From Gordonia malaquae NBRC 108250 (lineage in GTDB: Bacteria > Actinomycetota > Actinomycetes > Mycobacteriales > Mycobacteriaceae), in assembly GCF_000344135.1 (NCBI RefSeq), contig NZ_BAOP01000001.1, positions 62,001 through 126,000 on the forward strand: a stretch of DNA of 64,000 bases, given 5' to 3'. The position numbers were made by a program, and so were the translations under genes. Below the pieces are notes generated by a model. That model ran no database searches, was not told the origin of the DNA, and worked only from the letters and a program-made list of their open reading frames with translations. The first letter of the stretch is position 1, and each line of letters starts with the position of its first letter. Shown here piece after piece: positions 52,998-60,779 of the stretch.

Positions 52998-53669
52998 TCA
53001 CCCCACACGCGGTTTGCGCCGGACCACCCCCTCCAACGGCGATCTGGCGGCCACCCAGGCGCCAGCGTCGGCGTCCACCCACGTCGCGAGCTCAACCGCC
53101 GCCCTCAGATCGCCGAGCAGGTCACGGCGATGGATCGGCTCATGATGTGCCGCTCGGTTCCGCACGGTCACAAGCCCCGACAGGTGCCGCTCGACCCGCG
53201 CCCGGCGGTCCCTGACGTCGCGATACCCGTTCGGGAACGCCTTGTTGAGCGCCGGAACCCACAACGTCGTCAGGTATCGCTCCGCTACGATGCAGCGCCA
53301 GAATCCGAATCCGAGTTCGGCGACGACCTTGCCGTGGAAGTCCGACCCGCCGGGCCCTCGCTCCACAGCTCTCATCGCCCGCTCCAGATCGCCGAGATGG
53401 CGGTCGTCGAGGGGGATCGTGTCGAACCAGGACGAGTCCCCTCGCCTGCCCGCCCACGCCATGAGCTGTGCGTCCATCGCATTCCGGACGGTCACCTCCA
53501 CCATCGCGACCGTGACCAGGACCGCGGCAGCCGCCACAGAGTTCCAGTCGTACAGGCGCAGAGCCGCGTGCTCGTCACCCCGCGTGACGAGCCGATAGGA
53601 CCGCAGCCGCTGGGCAGTCACGGCCCGCCCGATCGCATCGTCCCACTCCATATCCATTGCCGTCGACAT
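52998..53669 (-). CDS. Abi-like HEPN-domain protein
   Basis: 223 residues, all-helical. The Abi/HEPN pattern is visible: YDWNSVAAAAVLVTVAMVEVTVRNAM (E58, R62-N63), GFGFWRCIVAERY, and LVTVRNRAAHHEPI, which contains the R-N-x3-H active-site motif of HEPN ribonucleases (R170, H175). Proteins of this type include abortive-infection factors. No toxin-antitoxin partner is adjacent. Defence function is inferred from family only. Confidence 0.78.
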   Translation of the reverse strand: MSTAMDMEWDDAIGRAVTAQRLRSYRLVTRGDEHAALRLYDWNSVAAAAVLVTVAMVEVTVRNAMDAQLMAWAGRRGDSSWFDTIPLDDRHLGDLERAMRAVERGPGGSDFHGKVVAELGFGFWRCIVAERYLTTLWVPALNKAFPNGYRDVRDRRARVERHLSGLVTVRNRAAHHEPIHRRDLLGDLRAAVELATWVDADAGAWVAARSPLEGVVRRKPRVG

Positions 53670-53743
53670 ATCCCCCCGACACCCCCGAATCGATTCGATC
53701 TGCCCTGAACATAGCTCGCACCTCTGACACTCTTTCCCCGTAT

Positions 53744-53784
53744 TTGAAAGTTGAAATGTTTGGAGGTATAGTCATTTCAACTTT
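53744..53784 (+). promoter_or_regulatory. promoter and MarR operator of DODA-MarR operon
   Basis: TTGAAA (53744-53749) and TATAGT (53767-53772) with 17-base spacing make a strong sigma-A-type promoter. A 12-base perfect inverted repeat, AAAGTTGAAATG (53747-53758) and CATTTCAACTTT (53773-53784), brackets the -10 element, so a bound dimer would block RNA polymerase. The second gene's MarR product is the likely ligand-released repressor. Confidence 0.8.
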
Positions 53785-53808
53785 GAAACAACTGCTCGGA
53801 GGTCTTCG

Positions 53809-54708
53809 ATGACAGCTGCACACAGCACCACCGCGCTGGCCGACGCGACGATCCGCGCCGATCACCCGTTCGCACGCCATCTCGTCCACGCCGCAGCCGT
53901 CGCCGCGGCGACGCCCCACCGTGCCTGGACTCCAGACGACGGCCCCCTCCCCGCGCTGTACCTGTCCCACGGAGCGCCTCCGACCTTCGAGGACGCCGAG
54001 TGGATGCGCCAATTGCACGACTGGTCGCAAGCTCTGCCCAGGCCCCGCGCGATCCTCATCGTGAGCGCACACTGGGAGTCGGACGAGCTCGGAATCACCA
54101 GCACTGCGCCGACCGAACTCGTCTACGACTTCGGCGGCTTCGACCCGATGTACTACCGCATGCGATACGACACCCCCGACAACACCGGTCTCGCGCAACG
54201 CCTGATCGACGTCCTGCCCGACACCCAGCGCGTCTACGAGCACCGCACTCGCGGCCTCGACCACGGCGCGTGGCTGCCGCTCAAGGTCATGTACCCCGAG
54301 GCGGACATCCCCGTCCTGCAACTGTCGATGCCGACACACGACCCACAGGCGCTGTTCGCCATCGGCCGGCGCCTGCAAGCGCTCCGCTCCGAGGGAGTGC
54401 TGGTCGTCGGATCCGGGTTCATGACACACGGCCTGCCCTACCTGGACTGGTCTCGCCCGGACATCGTCCCGACGTGGTCGACCGAGTTCGACGAATGGGC
54501 GGCCGACGCCCTCTCGCGAGGCGACGTCGACGCTCTCGAACGATTCCGCAGCCTCGCTCCGGGACTGCCGTTCGCCCACCCGACGGTTGAGCATTTCACA
54601 CCGATCTTCGTCACCCTCGGCGCGGCGACCGATGCGGCAGCACCGGTCACGACCGCGATCGACGGCTTTGCGATGGGCCTCGCCAAGCGGTCGTTCCAGG
54701 CGGCCTGA
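53809..54708 (+). CDS. DODA-type extradiol aromatic-ring dioxygenase
   Basis: 299 residues. Family motifs: LYLSHGAPP (metal His), ILIVSAHWES, YDFGGFDPMYY, GLDHGAWLPLKVMYPEADIPVLQLS and VVGSGFMTHGLPYL. Members open catechol-type rings, for example 4,5-DOPA dioxygenase; several bacterial ones act on quinone/catechol stress. The natural substrate is unknown. Its stop overlaps the marR start (TGATG), and the promoter carries a MarR-type operator. Confidence 0.9.
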   Translation: MTAAHSTTALADATIRADHPFARHLVHAAAVAAATPHRAWTPDDGPLPALYLSHGAPPTFEDAEWMRQLHDWSQALPRPRAILIVSAHWESDELGITSTAPTELVYDFGGFDPMYYRMRYDTPDNTGLAQRLIDVLPDTQRVYEHRTRGLDHGAWLPLKVMYPEADIPVLQLSMPTHDPQALFAIGRRLQALRSEGVLVVGSGFMTHGLPYLDWSRPDIVPTWSTEFDEWAADALSRGDVDALERFRSLAPGLPFAHPTVEHFTPIFVTLGAATDAAAPVTTAIDGFAMGLAKRSFQAA

Positions 54709-55160
54709 TGCCCGACGAACCGCGCTGGCTCACCACCACGGAGATGGATGCGTGGCTGCCCCTGCTCGCCGTCATCAATCAATTGCCTCAGGCACTCGAC
54801 CAGCAGCTCCGCACCGACGCAGGGATCAGTCATGTCTACTACTCGATGCTCGCGTTGCTTTCCAACGCCCCCGATCGCACGATGACGATGGGACAGCTAG
54901 CCCGCGACAGCTTCACCAGCCCGTCACGTCTCACCCACGCGGTCACGAGCATGGAGAAGCGAGGTTGGGTCGCTCGATGCGCCGACCCGGAGAACAGGCG
55001 GATCCAGAACGTCTCCCTGACCGACGACGGCGCGAGCCTGCTCGTGCGCATCGCGCCCGGTCACGTCGACGAGGTCCGTCGCCGAGTGTTCGATCGGCTG
55101 TCTCCCACTCAGGTCGAGCAACTGCGCGACATCGCGTCAACGCTCGCCGAGCAGAACTAG
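54708..55160 (+). CDS. MarR-family regulator
   Basis: 150 residues. Winged helix: DRTMTMGQLARDSFTSPSRLTHAVTSMEKRGWVARCADPENRRIQNVSLTDDGASLL, with the D-x-R wing (ENRRIQ). Encoded in one operon with the ring dioxygenase and likely its repressor through the inverted repeat at 53747-53784. A single Cys (WVARCADP) in the wing region could act in sensing, which is speculative. Its stop overlaps the convergent SnoaL-like gene's stop by 4 bases. Confidence 0.9.
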   Translation: MPDEPRWLTTTEMDAWLPLLAVINQLPQALDQQLRTDAGISHVYYSMLALLSNAPDRTMTMGQLARDSFTSPSRLTHAVTSMEKRGWVARCADPENRRIQNVSLTDDGASLLVRIAPGHVDEVRRRVFDRLSPTQVEQLRDIASTLAEQN

Positions 55161-55714
55161 TCGAACTGCGGCGGGACGGTGTCGAGGAGTCGCGAGTCGG
55201 GCTCGTCGCCCGACATCGCGAGAAGTCCGACCACCGCCCGACCGATTGTCAGCAGGTCGCGCGGGTCGCGCTTGTCGAGACCACCGATGAGCTGCTTGAG
55301 AATCGTCAGCTGGTCGAAGTAGATGCGCTCGACGATCAGGTTCTCATCGGCGTCGAAGATGAAGTAGGCGGTCATCCGCGTGCGGTGCGACGATCCGGTC
55401 GGCGGGATCTTGCCGAGCGGACCGAGATGGGTGCCGAGCAGCCAGAACTCGACGACCACGGCGTCGACGGTGTGCCGGAACGAGATGATCTCGTGGTCCT
55501 GGTCGGGGAACGCGACGCGCGTGTCGTGGTAGTAGTCCCGGACTTCGCGGGAGCCGTCATGGACGGTCATCTGTGCGATCAGTTCGTAGTGAGGATGAGG
55601 GAAGGTGGACAGCGTTGCATCCCAGTCCTGGGCCACCTCGTCATGGAAGTGATCGAGGACCAGCTTCTCGCGGGCACGGAGAACATGCTCGGGCGGGAGT
55701 TCAAAACGGGTCAT
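55157..55714 (-). CDS. SnoaL/NTF2-like fold protein
   Basis: 185 residues. The core HYELIAQMTVHDGSREVRDYYHDTRVAFPDQDHEIISFRHTVDAVVVEFWLLGTHLG fits the ester-cyclase/SnoaL cone-shaped fold. No catalytic residue set can be assigned. It is divergent from the TetR gene at 55774 (59-base gap), which is the probable regulator. Confidence 0.78.
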   Translation of the reverse strand: MTRFELPPEHVLRAREKLVLDHFHDEVAQDWDATLSTFPHPHYELIAQMTVHDGSREVRDYYHDTRVAFPDQDHEIISFRHTVDAVVVEFWLLGTHLGPLGKIPPTGSSHRTRMTAYFIFDADENLIVERIYFDQLTILKQLIGGLDKRDPRDLLTIGRAVVGLLAMSGDEPDSRLLDTVPPQFD

Positions 55715-55773
55715 GACGGCCTCCTACAGCAGTTCCCGCCAACATATACCCACACCGTGGATTAATTCAAGGT

Positions 55774-56472
55774 ATGCGGCACAATGAGTCCGTGGACCTT
55801 TCACCGCGCCGCGGGCGACCACCCAAGGGGGAAGCGCGACTCTCCCGGGAGACGATCGTCGACGCGGCGTTGCAGCTGATCGACGACGACGGCATCGACG
55901 CGCTCAGCATGCGATCGGTCGCACGCCAGCTCTCCTCCGACCCGAAGAGCCTGTACAACCACGTCGGCGGCATCGACGACCTTCTCGACGCGGTCGCCGA
56001 ACGCCTGCTCGGGTCGATCACCGCACCGGAACTCACGGGCGACCTGCGCACCGACCTGCGCGCCATCGCCTTCGCGTTTCGAGCAGGCACCCTGAATCAC
56101 CGCGCCGCCGCGCCGCTGATCTTGACGAGGCAGTTGACGTCGATGGCGTCACTCGCCCCGGTGAACACGGCACTCGCCGCGATGCACTGTGCAGGTTTCT
56201 CCACCGACGACGCCGTGCATCTGATGCGTGCGACGCTAGCGGCACTCGTCGGCACATTGTTACGCGAGGTCAACGCCGTTCCGACGTTCGGCATCGCCAA
56301 CACCGAGGCGATCGCCAAACGGGAGTCCGACCTGGCAGGCAGCGAACTGTCAGCGGTCGTCGAAGTGGCGCCGCAGCTCGCGCGGTTCGACGCCGATGCC
56401 GAGTTCCGCTACACCGTCGAGTTCCTGATCGACGGAGTGATCGCGCGTCGGCCGTCGACCGTCACCGACTAG
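55774..56472 (+). CDS. TetR-family regulator
   Basis: 232 residues. A basic arm RRGRPPKGEARLS precedes the HTH (ALQLIDDDGIDALSMRSVARQLSSDPKSLYNHVGGIDDLLD), then a TetR_C-type ligand domain. ATG 55774 lies close to the divergent SnoaL-like gene. Its last 11 bases overlap the convergent HxlR gene. Confidence 0.87.
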   Translation: MRHNESVDLSPRRGRPPKGEARLSRETIVDAALQLIDDDGIDALSMRSVARQLSSDPKSLYNHVGGIDDLLDAVAERLLGSITAPELTGDLRTDLRAIAFAFRAGTLNHRAAAPLILTRQLTSMASLAPVNTALAAMHCAGFSTDDAVHLMRATLAALVGTLLREVNAVPTFGIANTEAIAKRESDLAGSELSAVVEVAPQLARFDADAEFRYTVEFLIDGVIARRPSTVTD

Positions 56473-56932
56473 GCAGCACTCCGCCGTCTGGAGCACCGGG
56501 ACCATGCCGGAGCTCGAGTTCTCGTGCATGCAGTCGCTCGCCGCACTCAGAGCAATGCAGCTCAGCCTCGACGACCGAGCCGCAAGTGTGAGCCACTTCC
56601 ACCGGCGCACCGTCAGGTGCATACCAACGATCGCCCCACTGCCGGAGCATCATCAACGCCTGCCACAGGTCACGCCCCTTCGGCGTGAGCACGTACTCGT
56701 GCCGGACGGGCCGCTCCTGATACTGGACCGTCGTGAAGATCCCGTGTTCCACGAGGGTGTCGAGTCGCTGACTGAGCACGTTCCGGGCTATTCCAAGCCG
56801 TGACTGGAACTCGTCGAATCGAGTGACGCCCATCAGCGCGTCACGCAGGATCAACGGCGTCCACCATTCCCCGATCACCTCGAGACTCTGGGCGATGGAG
56901 CAGTTCATGTCGACGAAGCTGACGCGGCGCAT
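56462..56932 (-). CDS. HxlR-family regulator
   Basis: 156 residues from ATG 56932 (frame open to 56995). HxlR winged helix: MNCSIAQSLEVIGEWWTPLILRDALMGVTRFDEFQSRLGIARNVLSQRLDTLVEHGIF, with the N-terminal Cys common in redox-sensing members, and PVRHEYVLTPKGRDLW. A C-terminal extension has paired Cys (HTCG, LHCSECGERL), suggesting a small zinc site. Divergent from the MFS-thioesterase operon across a long inverted repeat. Confidence 0.88.
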   Translation of the reverse strand: MRRVSFVDMNCSIAQSLEVIGEWWTPLILRDALMGVTRFDEFQSRLGIARNVLSQRLDTLVEHGIFTTVQYQERPVRHEYVLTPKGRDLWQALMMLRQWGDRWYAPDGAPVEVAHTCGSVVEAELHCSECGERLHARELELRHGPGAPDGGVLPSR

Positions 56933-56943
56933 GCGCCCATCAT

Positions 56944-57001
56944 AGTCAGTTGCTTCATAGAACGCATCTCGTCTACAGTCCGTTTCATGACACAACTAAC
57001 T
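56944..57001. promoter_or_regulatory. long imperfect inverted repeat, probable HxlR operator
   Basis: AGTCAGTTGCTTCATAGAACGCA (56944-56966) matches the reverse complement of 56979-57001 (AGTTAGTTGTGTCATGAAACGGA) at 18 of 23 positions around a 12-base spacer. It covers the space between the divergent HxlR and MFS genes and the MFS start codon. Confidence 0.65.
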
Positions 57002-58363
57002 AGCCGGGCGTCGACTCCGACACCGAGTCGGGCAGTCATTCCAATCGTCGCGACAACCGTCCTCCTCTCCGGATTCGACCTGTTCGTGGTCAATGTCGTC
57101 CTCGCTCAGATAGCCGACGACCTCAACGTCGCCGACCTGTCGGGCCTCTCGTGGATCCTGAACGCGTACACGATCGCGTTCGCCGCGTTCCTGATACCGG
57201 CGGGCCGACTGAGCGACCGGATCGGCAGCCACCGTGCGCTCGTCGTGGGCCTCGCCCTCTTCGCGATCACATCGGCCGGATGTGCGTTCAGCACGTCGCT
57301 CACCGCGCTGATCGTGATGCGGACACTCCAGGGCGCGAGCGCGGCACTCATGACACCGTCGTCCCTCGGGGTGGTCTTGGAGGGGACGTCGCCAGACAAG
57401 CGCGCCGGGGCGGTCCGGCTCTGGGCCGCGCTCGGCGGACTCGGCGCCGCACTCGGACCGGTTGTCGGCGGCGGTCTCGCGGAGTTCGGATGGAGATGGG
57501 TGTTCTTGATCAACATCCCGATCGCAGGCGTCGCTGCGGTGGCGACGTGGTTCCTCGTCGCTCGTTCGACACCACGCCGCGAACATCACCTCGGCCTGAT
57601 TCAGTCGACGGTTCTCGCGGGCTCGATCGCCGCTTTGGTAGCAGCGTTGGTCAACGGCGGAGAGTGGGGATGGACGTCTGCCCAGACGGCGATCCTCGCC
57701 GTGATCGCACTCGCCGGCTTCGCCTCTACCGGCCTGACAAGCGCATTCGGACGACGCCCGATCCTCGAACCTCAACTCTTGCGAGTTCCGCGGATCATTC
57801 CGGCCGCCGCGGCCCTCCTCGTTTTCCACATCGCTTTCGGGGCGATGCTGTTGACGGTCATCCTGTGGATGGAAGCTGCCTGGGACTGGTCCCCGTTGCG
57901 AGCCGGTGTCGGCATCGCGCCCGGCCCTGCGATCGTTCCGATCGTGGCGGTTCTCGCCGGGCGTCTCACGGGCCGGATCTCGCCGCAGTGGCTCGCCGGC
58001 CTCGGCGGAGCAGTCTTCGCGGTCGGTGCCGCGAGCTGGGCGATCGCTGTCCAGGCCGACTCAACGTACGCCGCAGCAATCCTGCCGGGAGCCCTCTTGA
58101 CCGGCGTCGGCGTCGGGCTCATCACGCCGACGGCCATGGCGATCGGAACATCCGCCCTCCCCGCGCAGTGGTTCGCCACCGGGTCGGGCGTGCTCAGCAT
58201 GGCCCGCCAGGTCGGTATCGCCGTCGGCGTCGCGGTGGCCGTAGCGTGCCTCGGACCTGCGTCCGACGTCTCCGACTTCCACCTCACGTGGTGGGTCACC
58301 GCTGCCGTCTCGCTGATCGCAGGCGCGCCCCTGCTCGCCGTCACCAAGGAGAACCGAGAATGA
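56987..58363 (+). CDS. MFS transporter (DHA2-like), HxlR-linked
   Basis: 458 residues, 12-14 helices. AGRLSDRIGSHRALVVGLALF after helix 2 and LGAALGPVVGGGLAEFGWRWVFLINIP in helix 5 identify the drug-export class. The start ATG 56987 (MTQLTS) lies inside the inverted repeat. It is followed by a thioesterase-like gene with a 4-base overlap. Substrate unknown; possibly an acyl or aromatic compound given its partner. Confidence 0.88.
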   Translation: MTQLTSRASTPTPSRAVIPIVATTVLLSGFDLFVVNVVLAQIADDLNVADLSGLSWILNAYTIAFAAFLIPAGRLSDRIGSHRALVVGLALFAITSAGCAFSTSLTALIVMRTLQGASAALMTPSSLGVVLEGTSPDKRAGAVRLWAALGGLGAALGPVVGGGLAEFGWRWVFLINIPIAGVAAVATWFLVARSTPRREHHLGLIQSTVLAGSIAALVAALVNGGEWGWTSAQTAILAVIALAGFASTGLTSAFGRRPILEPQLLRVPRIIPAAAALLVFHIAFGAMLLTVILWMEAAWDWSPLRAGVGIAPGPAIVPIVAVLAGRLTGRISPQWLAGLGGAVFAVGAASWAIAVQADSTYAAAILPGALLTGVGVGLITPTAMAIGTSALPAQWFATGSGVLSMARQVGIAVGVAVAVACLGPASDVSDFHLTWWVTAAVSLIAGAPLLAVTKENRE

Positions 58364-59169
58364 CCGACCAGTTCACCACCCTGCACCGTCTGCTCGACGG
58401 CCACAGCGTCGATTCCGAGCGCCTGCGCACCGTGTACGGGTTCGGCGGCCTCCACGGCGGGATCCTGTCGGCGATGCTGCTCGGCCGGATGCGCCGCGCC
58501 GTCGATGCCTCGTTCCGGCCCGTCGAATTGACCACCCAGTTCATCGCGCCGACACGCGAGATGCCGAGCGTCCACGTGAGCGTGCTGCGCCGGGGGCGAC
58601 GCAACGCACAGGTGACGGCCACCGCGACTGCGCCCGACGGTTCGATCGTCGCCACCGCCGACGCCGTGTTCACCGCATGCGCTGACGCTCCGATCACGCA
58701 CCGCCTGTCCCCTGGGCCGCCCTCCGGCGTCACGCCGATCGAGTCGGCGTCGCCGATCGTCATCGACCCGCAGTTCATGCCGCTGGCCACCGCGTTCGAG
58801 ATCCGTCCCGCCACGTCGACCCTCCCGTACACCGGGGGCGAGGACGCCGAACTGTGCGCGTGGATACGTCTCACCGGACCCGCCCCCGAACCGCAGTCGC
58901 GGTTGCTGATCCTTGCCGACGCACTGGCGCCGTCGTACGCGGCGACGCTCACTGTCCTGGCACCGATCCCGACGGTTCGGATGGCCGTGCATTTCGCGCC
59001 CACGACGCAGAGCATCGACGACGAATGGGTGTTGCTGCGCGCTCGAACTCCCCACGCCGACGACGACGGTTGGCTCAGCGAGTCGCTTGACCTCTGGACT
59101 CCCGATGGAGTTCACCTCGCGTCGTCGACGCAACTGCGTATCGTCCGACCCACCGCTCCCGTCGCCTGA
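58360..59169 (+). CDS. thioesterase-family (TesB-like, double hotdog) protein
   Basis: 269 residues. FGGLHGGILSAMLLGRMRRAV resembles the hotdog central helix region, followed by HVSVLRRGRRNAQVTATATAPDGSIVATADAVFT; the second half repeats this with LLILADALAPSY and a C-terminal DDGWLSESLDLWTPDGVHLASSTQLRIV, matching acyl-CoA thioesterase-like domains. It is coupled to the MFS gene by a 4-base overlap. Confidence 0.8.
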   Translation: MTDQFTTLHRLLDGHSVDSERLRTVYGFGGLHGGILSAMLLGRMRRAVDASFRPVELTTQFIAPTREMPSVHVSVLRRGRRNAQVTATATAPDGSIVATADAVFTACADAPITHRLSPGPPSGVTPIESASPIVIDPQFMPLATAFEIRPATSTLPYTGGEDAELCAWIRLTGPAPEPQSRLLILADALAPSYAATLTVLAPIPTVRMAVHFAPTTQSIDDEWVLLRARTPHADDDGWLSESLDLWTPDGVHLASSTQLRIVRPTAPVA

Positions 59170-59207
59170 GGAGCCCCGACGTGAACGCCTCCGGCTACGG
59201 TTGAACC

Positions 59208-60032
59208 ATGACTGTCCGAGTGATCGTCGTCCACCGGGTCGAGGAGTACAACACCTGGAAGAAGCACTTCGACGCCGCCGCCGACCTGCGGGCCGCGGCG
59301 GGCGAAACCGACTTCGAGGTACTCAGGTCCACTGGTGACACGAATCTGGTGGTCCACTCGTCGACGTGGTCGTCCGACGCCGATGCCCGCGCCTTCTTCG
59401 AATCGGCGAAGGTGGCCCGCATCCGGGCCGAGGCCGGCGTCGAGCCACCCTTGTTCTTGTACCTCGACAGCGTCGAGACCGGCACACTCGACGCACCGCC
59501 TCCCCAGCCGTCCCAGACCTCCTCGCCACGACTCAAACTGGTGCCGATGCCGCAGAGAGTCACGCGCCTGCCTGATCTCGACATAGACCTGCTCACAGAC
59601 ACGCGAATGATGGCCGAAGTCGACGACATGGAGTTGTACATCGACGGTTCCACCGGCCGGATTCTGACGGAATTCGACTGGAGCGACGAGTCCGCGGACG
59701 TCCACCATGTGAACAGCATCAGTTCGCACGAGCAGTACACGTACTTGGAAGCCTTCACCGACGCCGTCGCCGACCGCGATCTGCGGTCGCACTTACGCGA
59801 GGCACTCGACGGACGCCGCCCGTTCCGCCGTTTCAAAGACGTCCTCTTCCAGCATCGAACGAAAGTCGGGGTCCTGTGGAGTCCGTTCCAAGAGACGCTC
59901 GGCGCGATCGACACGATCGAATGGCTGCGGCACCTCGAGGTGATCACCGACGATGAGGCGGCCTGGGAGACCGCCGCCCGCGAGGCTCGCCGCGACGAAC
60001 TCATCGAGCAGATCACCGCCGCCACCCGCTGA
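59208..60032 (+). CDS. fusion of ABM-like dimeric barrel and UPF0158 domain
   Basis: 274 residues. Residues 1-95 look like a ferredoxin-like alpha/beta barrel (VRVIVVHRVEEYNTWKKHFDAAADLRAAAG ... LVVHSSTWSSDADARAFFES), as in antibiotic-biosynthesis-monooxygenase or muconolactone-type domains. After a Pro-rich linker, residues from about 110 show a UPF0158 pattern: MELYIDGSTGRIL, FTDAVADRDLRSHLREALDGRRPFRRFKDVLFQH and IEWLRHLEVI. Neither domain's role is established here. It is followed by a strong terminator. Confidence 0.7.
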   Translation: MTVRVIVVHRVEEYNTWKKHFDAAADLRAAAGETDFEVLRSTGDTNLVVHSSTWSSDADARAFFESAKVARIRAEAGVEPPLFLYLDSVETGTLDAPPPQPSQTSSPRLKLVPMPQRVTRLPDLDIDLLTDTRMMAEVDDMELYIDGSTGRILTEFDWSDESADVHHVNSISSHEQYTYLEAFTDAVADRDLRSHLREALDGRRPFRRFKDVLFQHRTKVGVLWSPFQETLGAIDTIEWLRHLEVITDDEAAWETAAREARRDELIEQITAATR

Positions 60033-60038
60033 CACACA

Positions 60039-60070
60039 AGAAAGCCCGGACCGAATGGTCCGGGCTTTCT
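60039..60070. terminator. terminator hairpin next to tRNA-fMet copy 1
   Basis: AGAAAGCCCGGACC-GAAT-GGTCCGGGCTTTCT, a perfect 14-base stem ending in T-rich sequence on both strands. It serves the fusion gene (+) and the tRNA (-). A near-identical hairpin is at 63534-63567. Confidence 0.88.
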
Positions 60071-60077
60071 CTTCTAG

Positions 60078-60151
60078 TAGCGGGGACAGGATTTGAACCT
60101 GCGACCTCTGGGTTATGAGCCCAGCGAGCTACCGAGCTGCTCCACCCCGCG
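60078..60151 (-). tRNA. initiator tRNA-fMet (CAT), copy 1
   Basis: 74 bases without CCA: CGCGGGGTGGAGCAGCTCGG... The anticodon stem has the three G-C pairs typical of initiators (TGGG-CTCATAA-CCCA). The acceptor starts with an unpaired C1 opposite U72, the other initiator mark. Identical to the copy at 63574-63647. Confidence 0.95.
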
Positions 60152-60181
60152 TTGCGTTCTCTACTGTACACGGCCCCGGAA

Positions 60182-60775
60182 TCATCCGAGTGCGGGGGCG
60201 AGCCAGCGTTCGAGGAACGTCCTCATCGCATCGTCGTCCTGCAGTTGCTCGGACGGATTCTGCAGGAACGACGTCAACAGCCGCATGATCATCTCGGCGA
60301 GACCGTCGAGATCGCCGTCGGTGTAACCGTGGGCGGCCCAGTCGACGGGGAACCGACGCAGCATCAACGATCCGTACTGGACGACGCTCCCCGACGTGGA
60401 ACTGCGGCCGAAGGTGCCGGTGTCGCCGATCTGCAGGAGCAGGTTGAGGCGGGGGTCGCCGGGAACGGTCCGCAGGCAGAACAGCATGCCCTCGACGACT
60501 GCGTCGGCCGGCTCGCCACGTCCGTCGAGGTGCGCGACGAGCCGGTCGACGAAGTCTGCGGCGCCCTGGGCGGCCACTTCGCTGACGATCTCACCGATGC
60601 CGGCGAACTGCCGGTACACGGTCTGGCGGGTCACTCCCAGCTCGGCGGCGACGTCGGAGAACGTCGTCTTCGCGACGCCGTACCTGTCGATGCACCGGGC
60701 CGTCGCGTCGACGATCCGTTGCCGCGCCTCCTCGTCGGTCGCCGGAGGCTCCCCGCCCCACCCGTGTTTGGCCAT
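60182..60775 (-). CDS. TetR-family regulator, last gene of FAD-monooxygenase operon
   Basis: 197 residues. HTH: IVDATARCIDRYGVAKTTFSDVAAELGVTRQTVYRQFAGIGEIVSEV. It starts 4 bases after the stop of the membrane-protein gene, on the same strand, so it is part of the cassette between the two initiator tRNA genes and may regulate it. Confidence 0.87.
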   Translation of the reverse strand: MAKHGWGGEPPATDEEARQRIVDATARCIDRYGVAKTTFSDVAAELGVTRQTVYRQFAGIGEIVSEVAAQGAADFVDRLVAHLDGRGEPADAVVEGMLFCLRTVPGDPRLNLLLQIGDTGTFGRSSTSGSVVQYGSLMLRRFPVDWAAHGYTDGDLDGLAEMIMRLLTSFLQNPSEQLQDDDAMRTFLERWLAPALG

Positions 60776-60779
60776 GGCC

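Noticed and set aside
55715..55773. TATACC...GGTATG inverted repeat between the SnoaL-like and TetR genes
   Set aside because: Only 5-6 base arms with a long spacer; could easily be chance.
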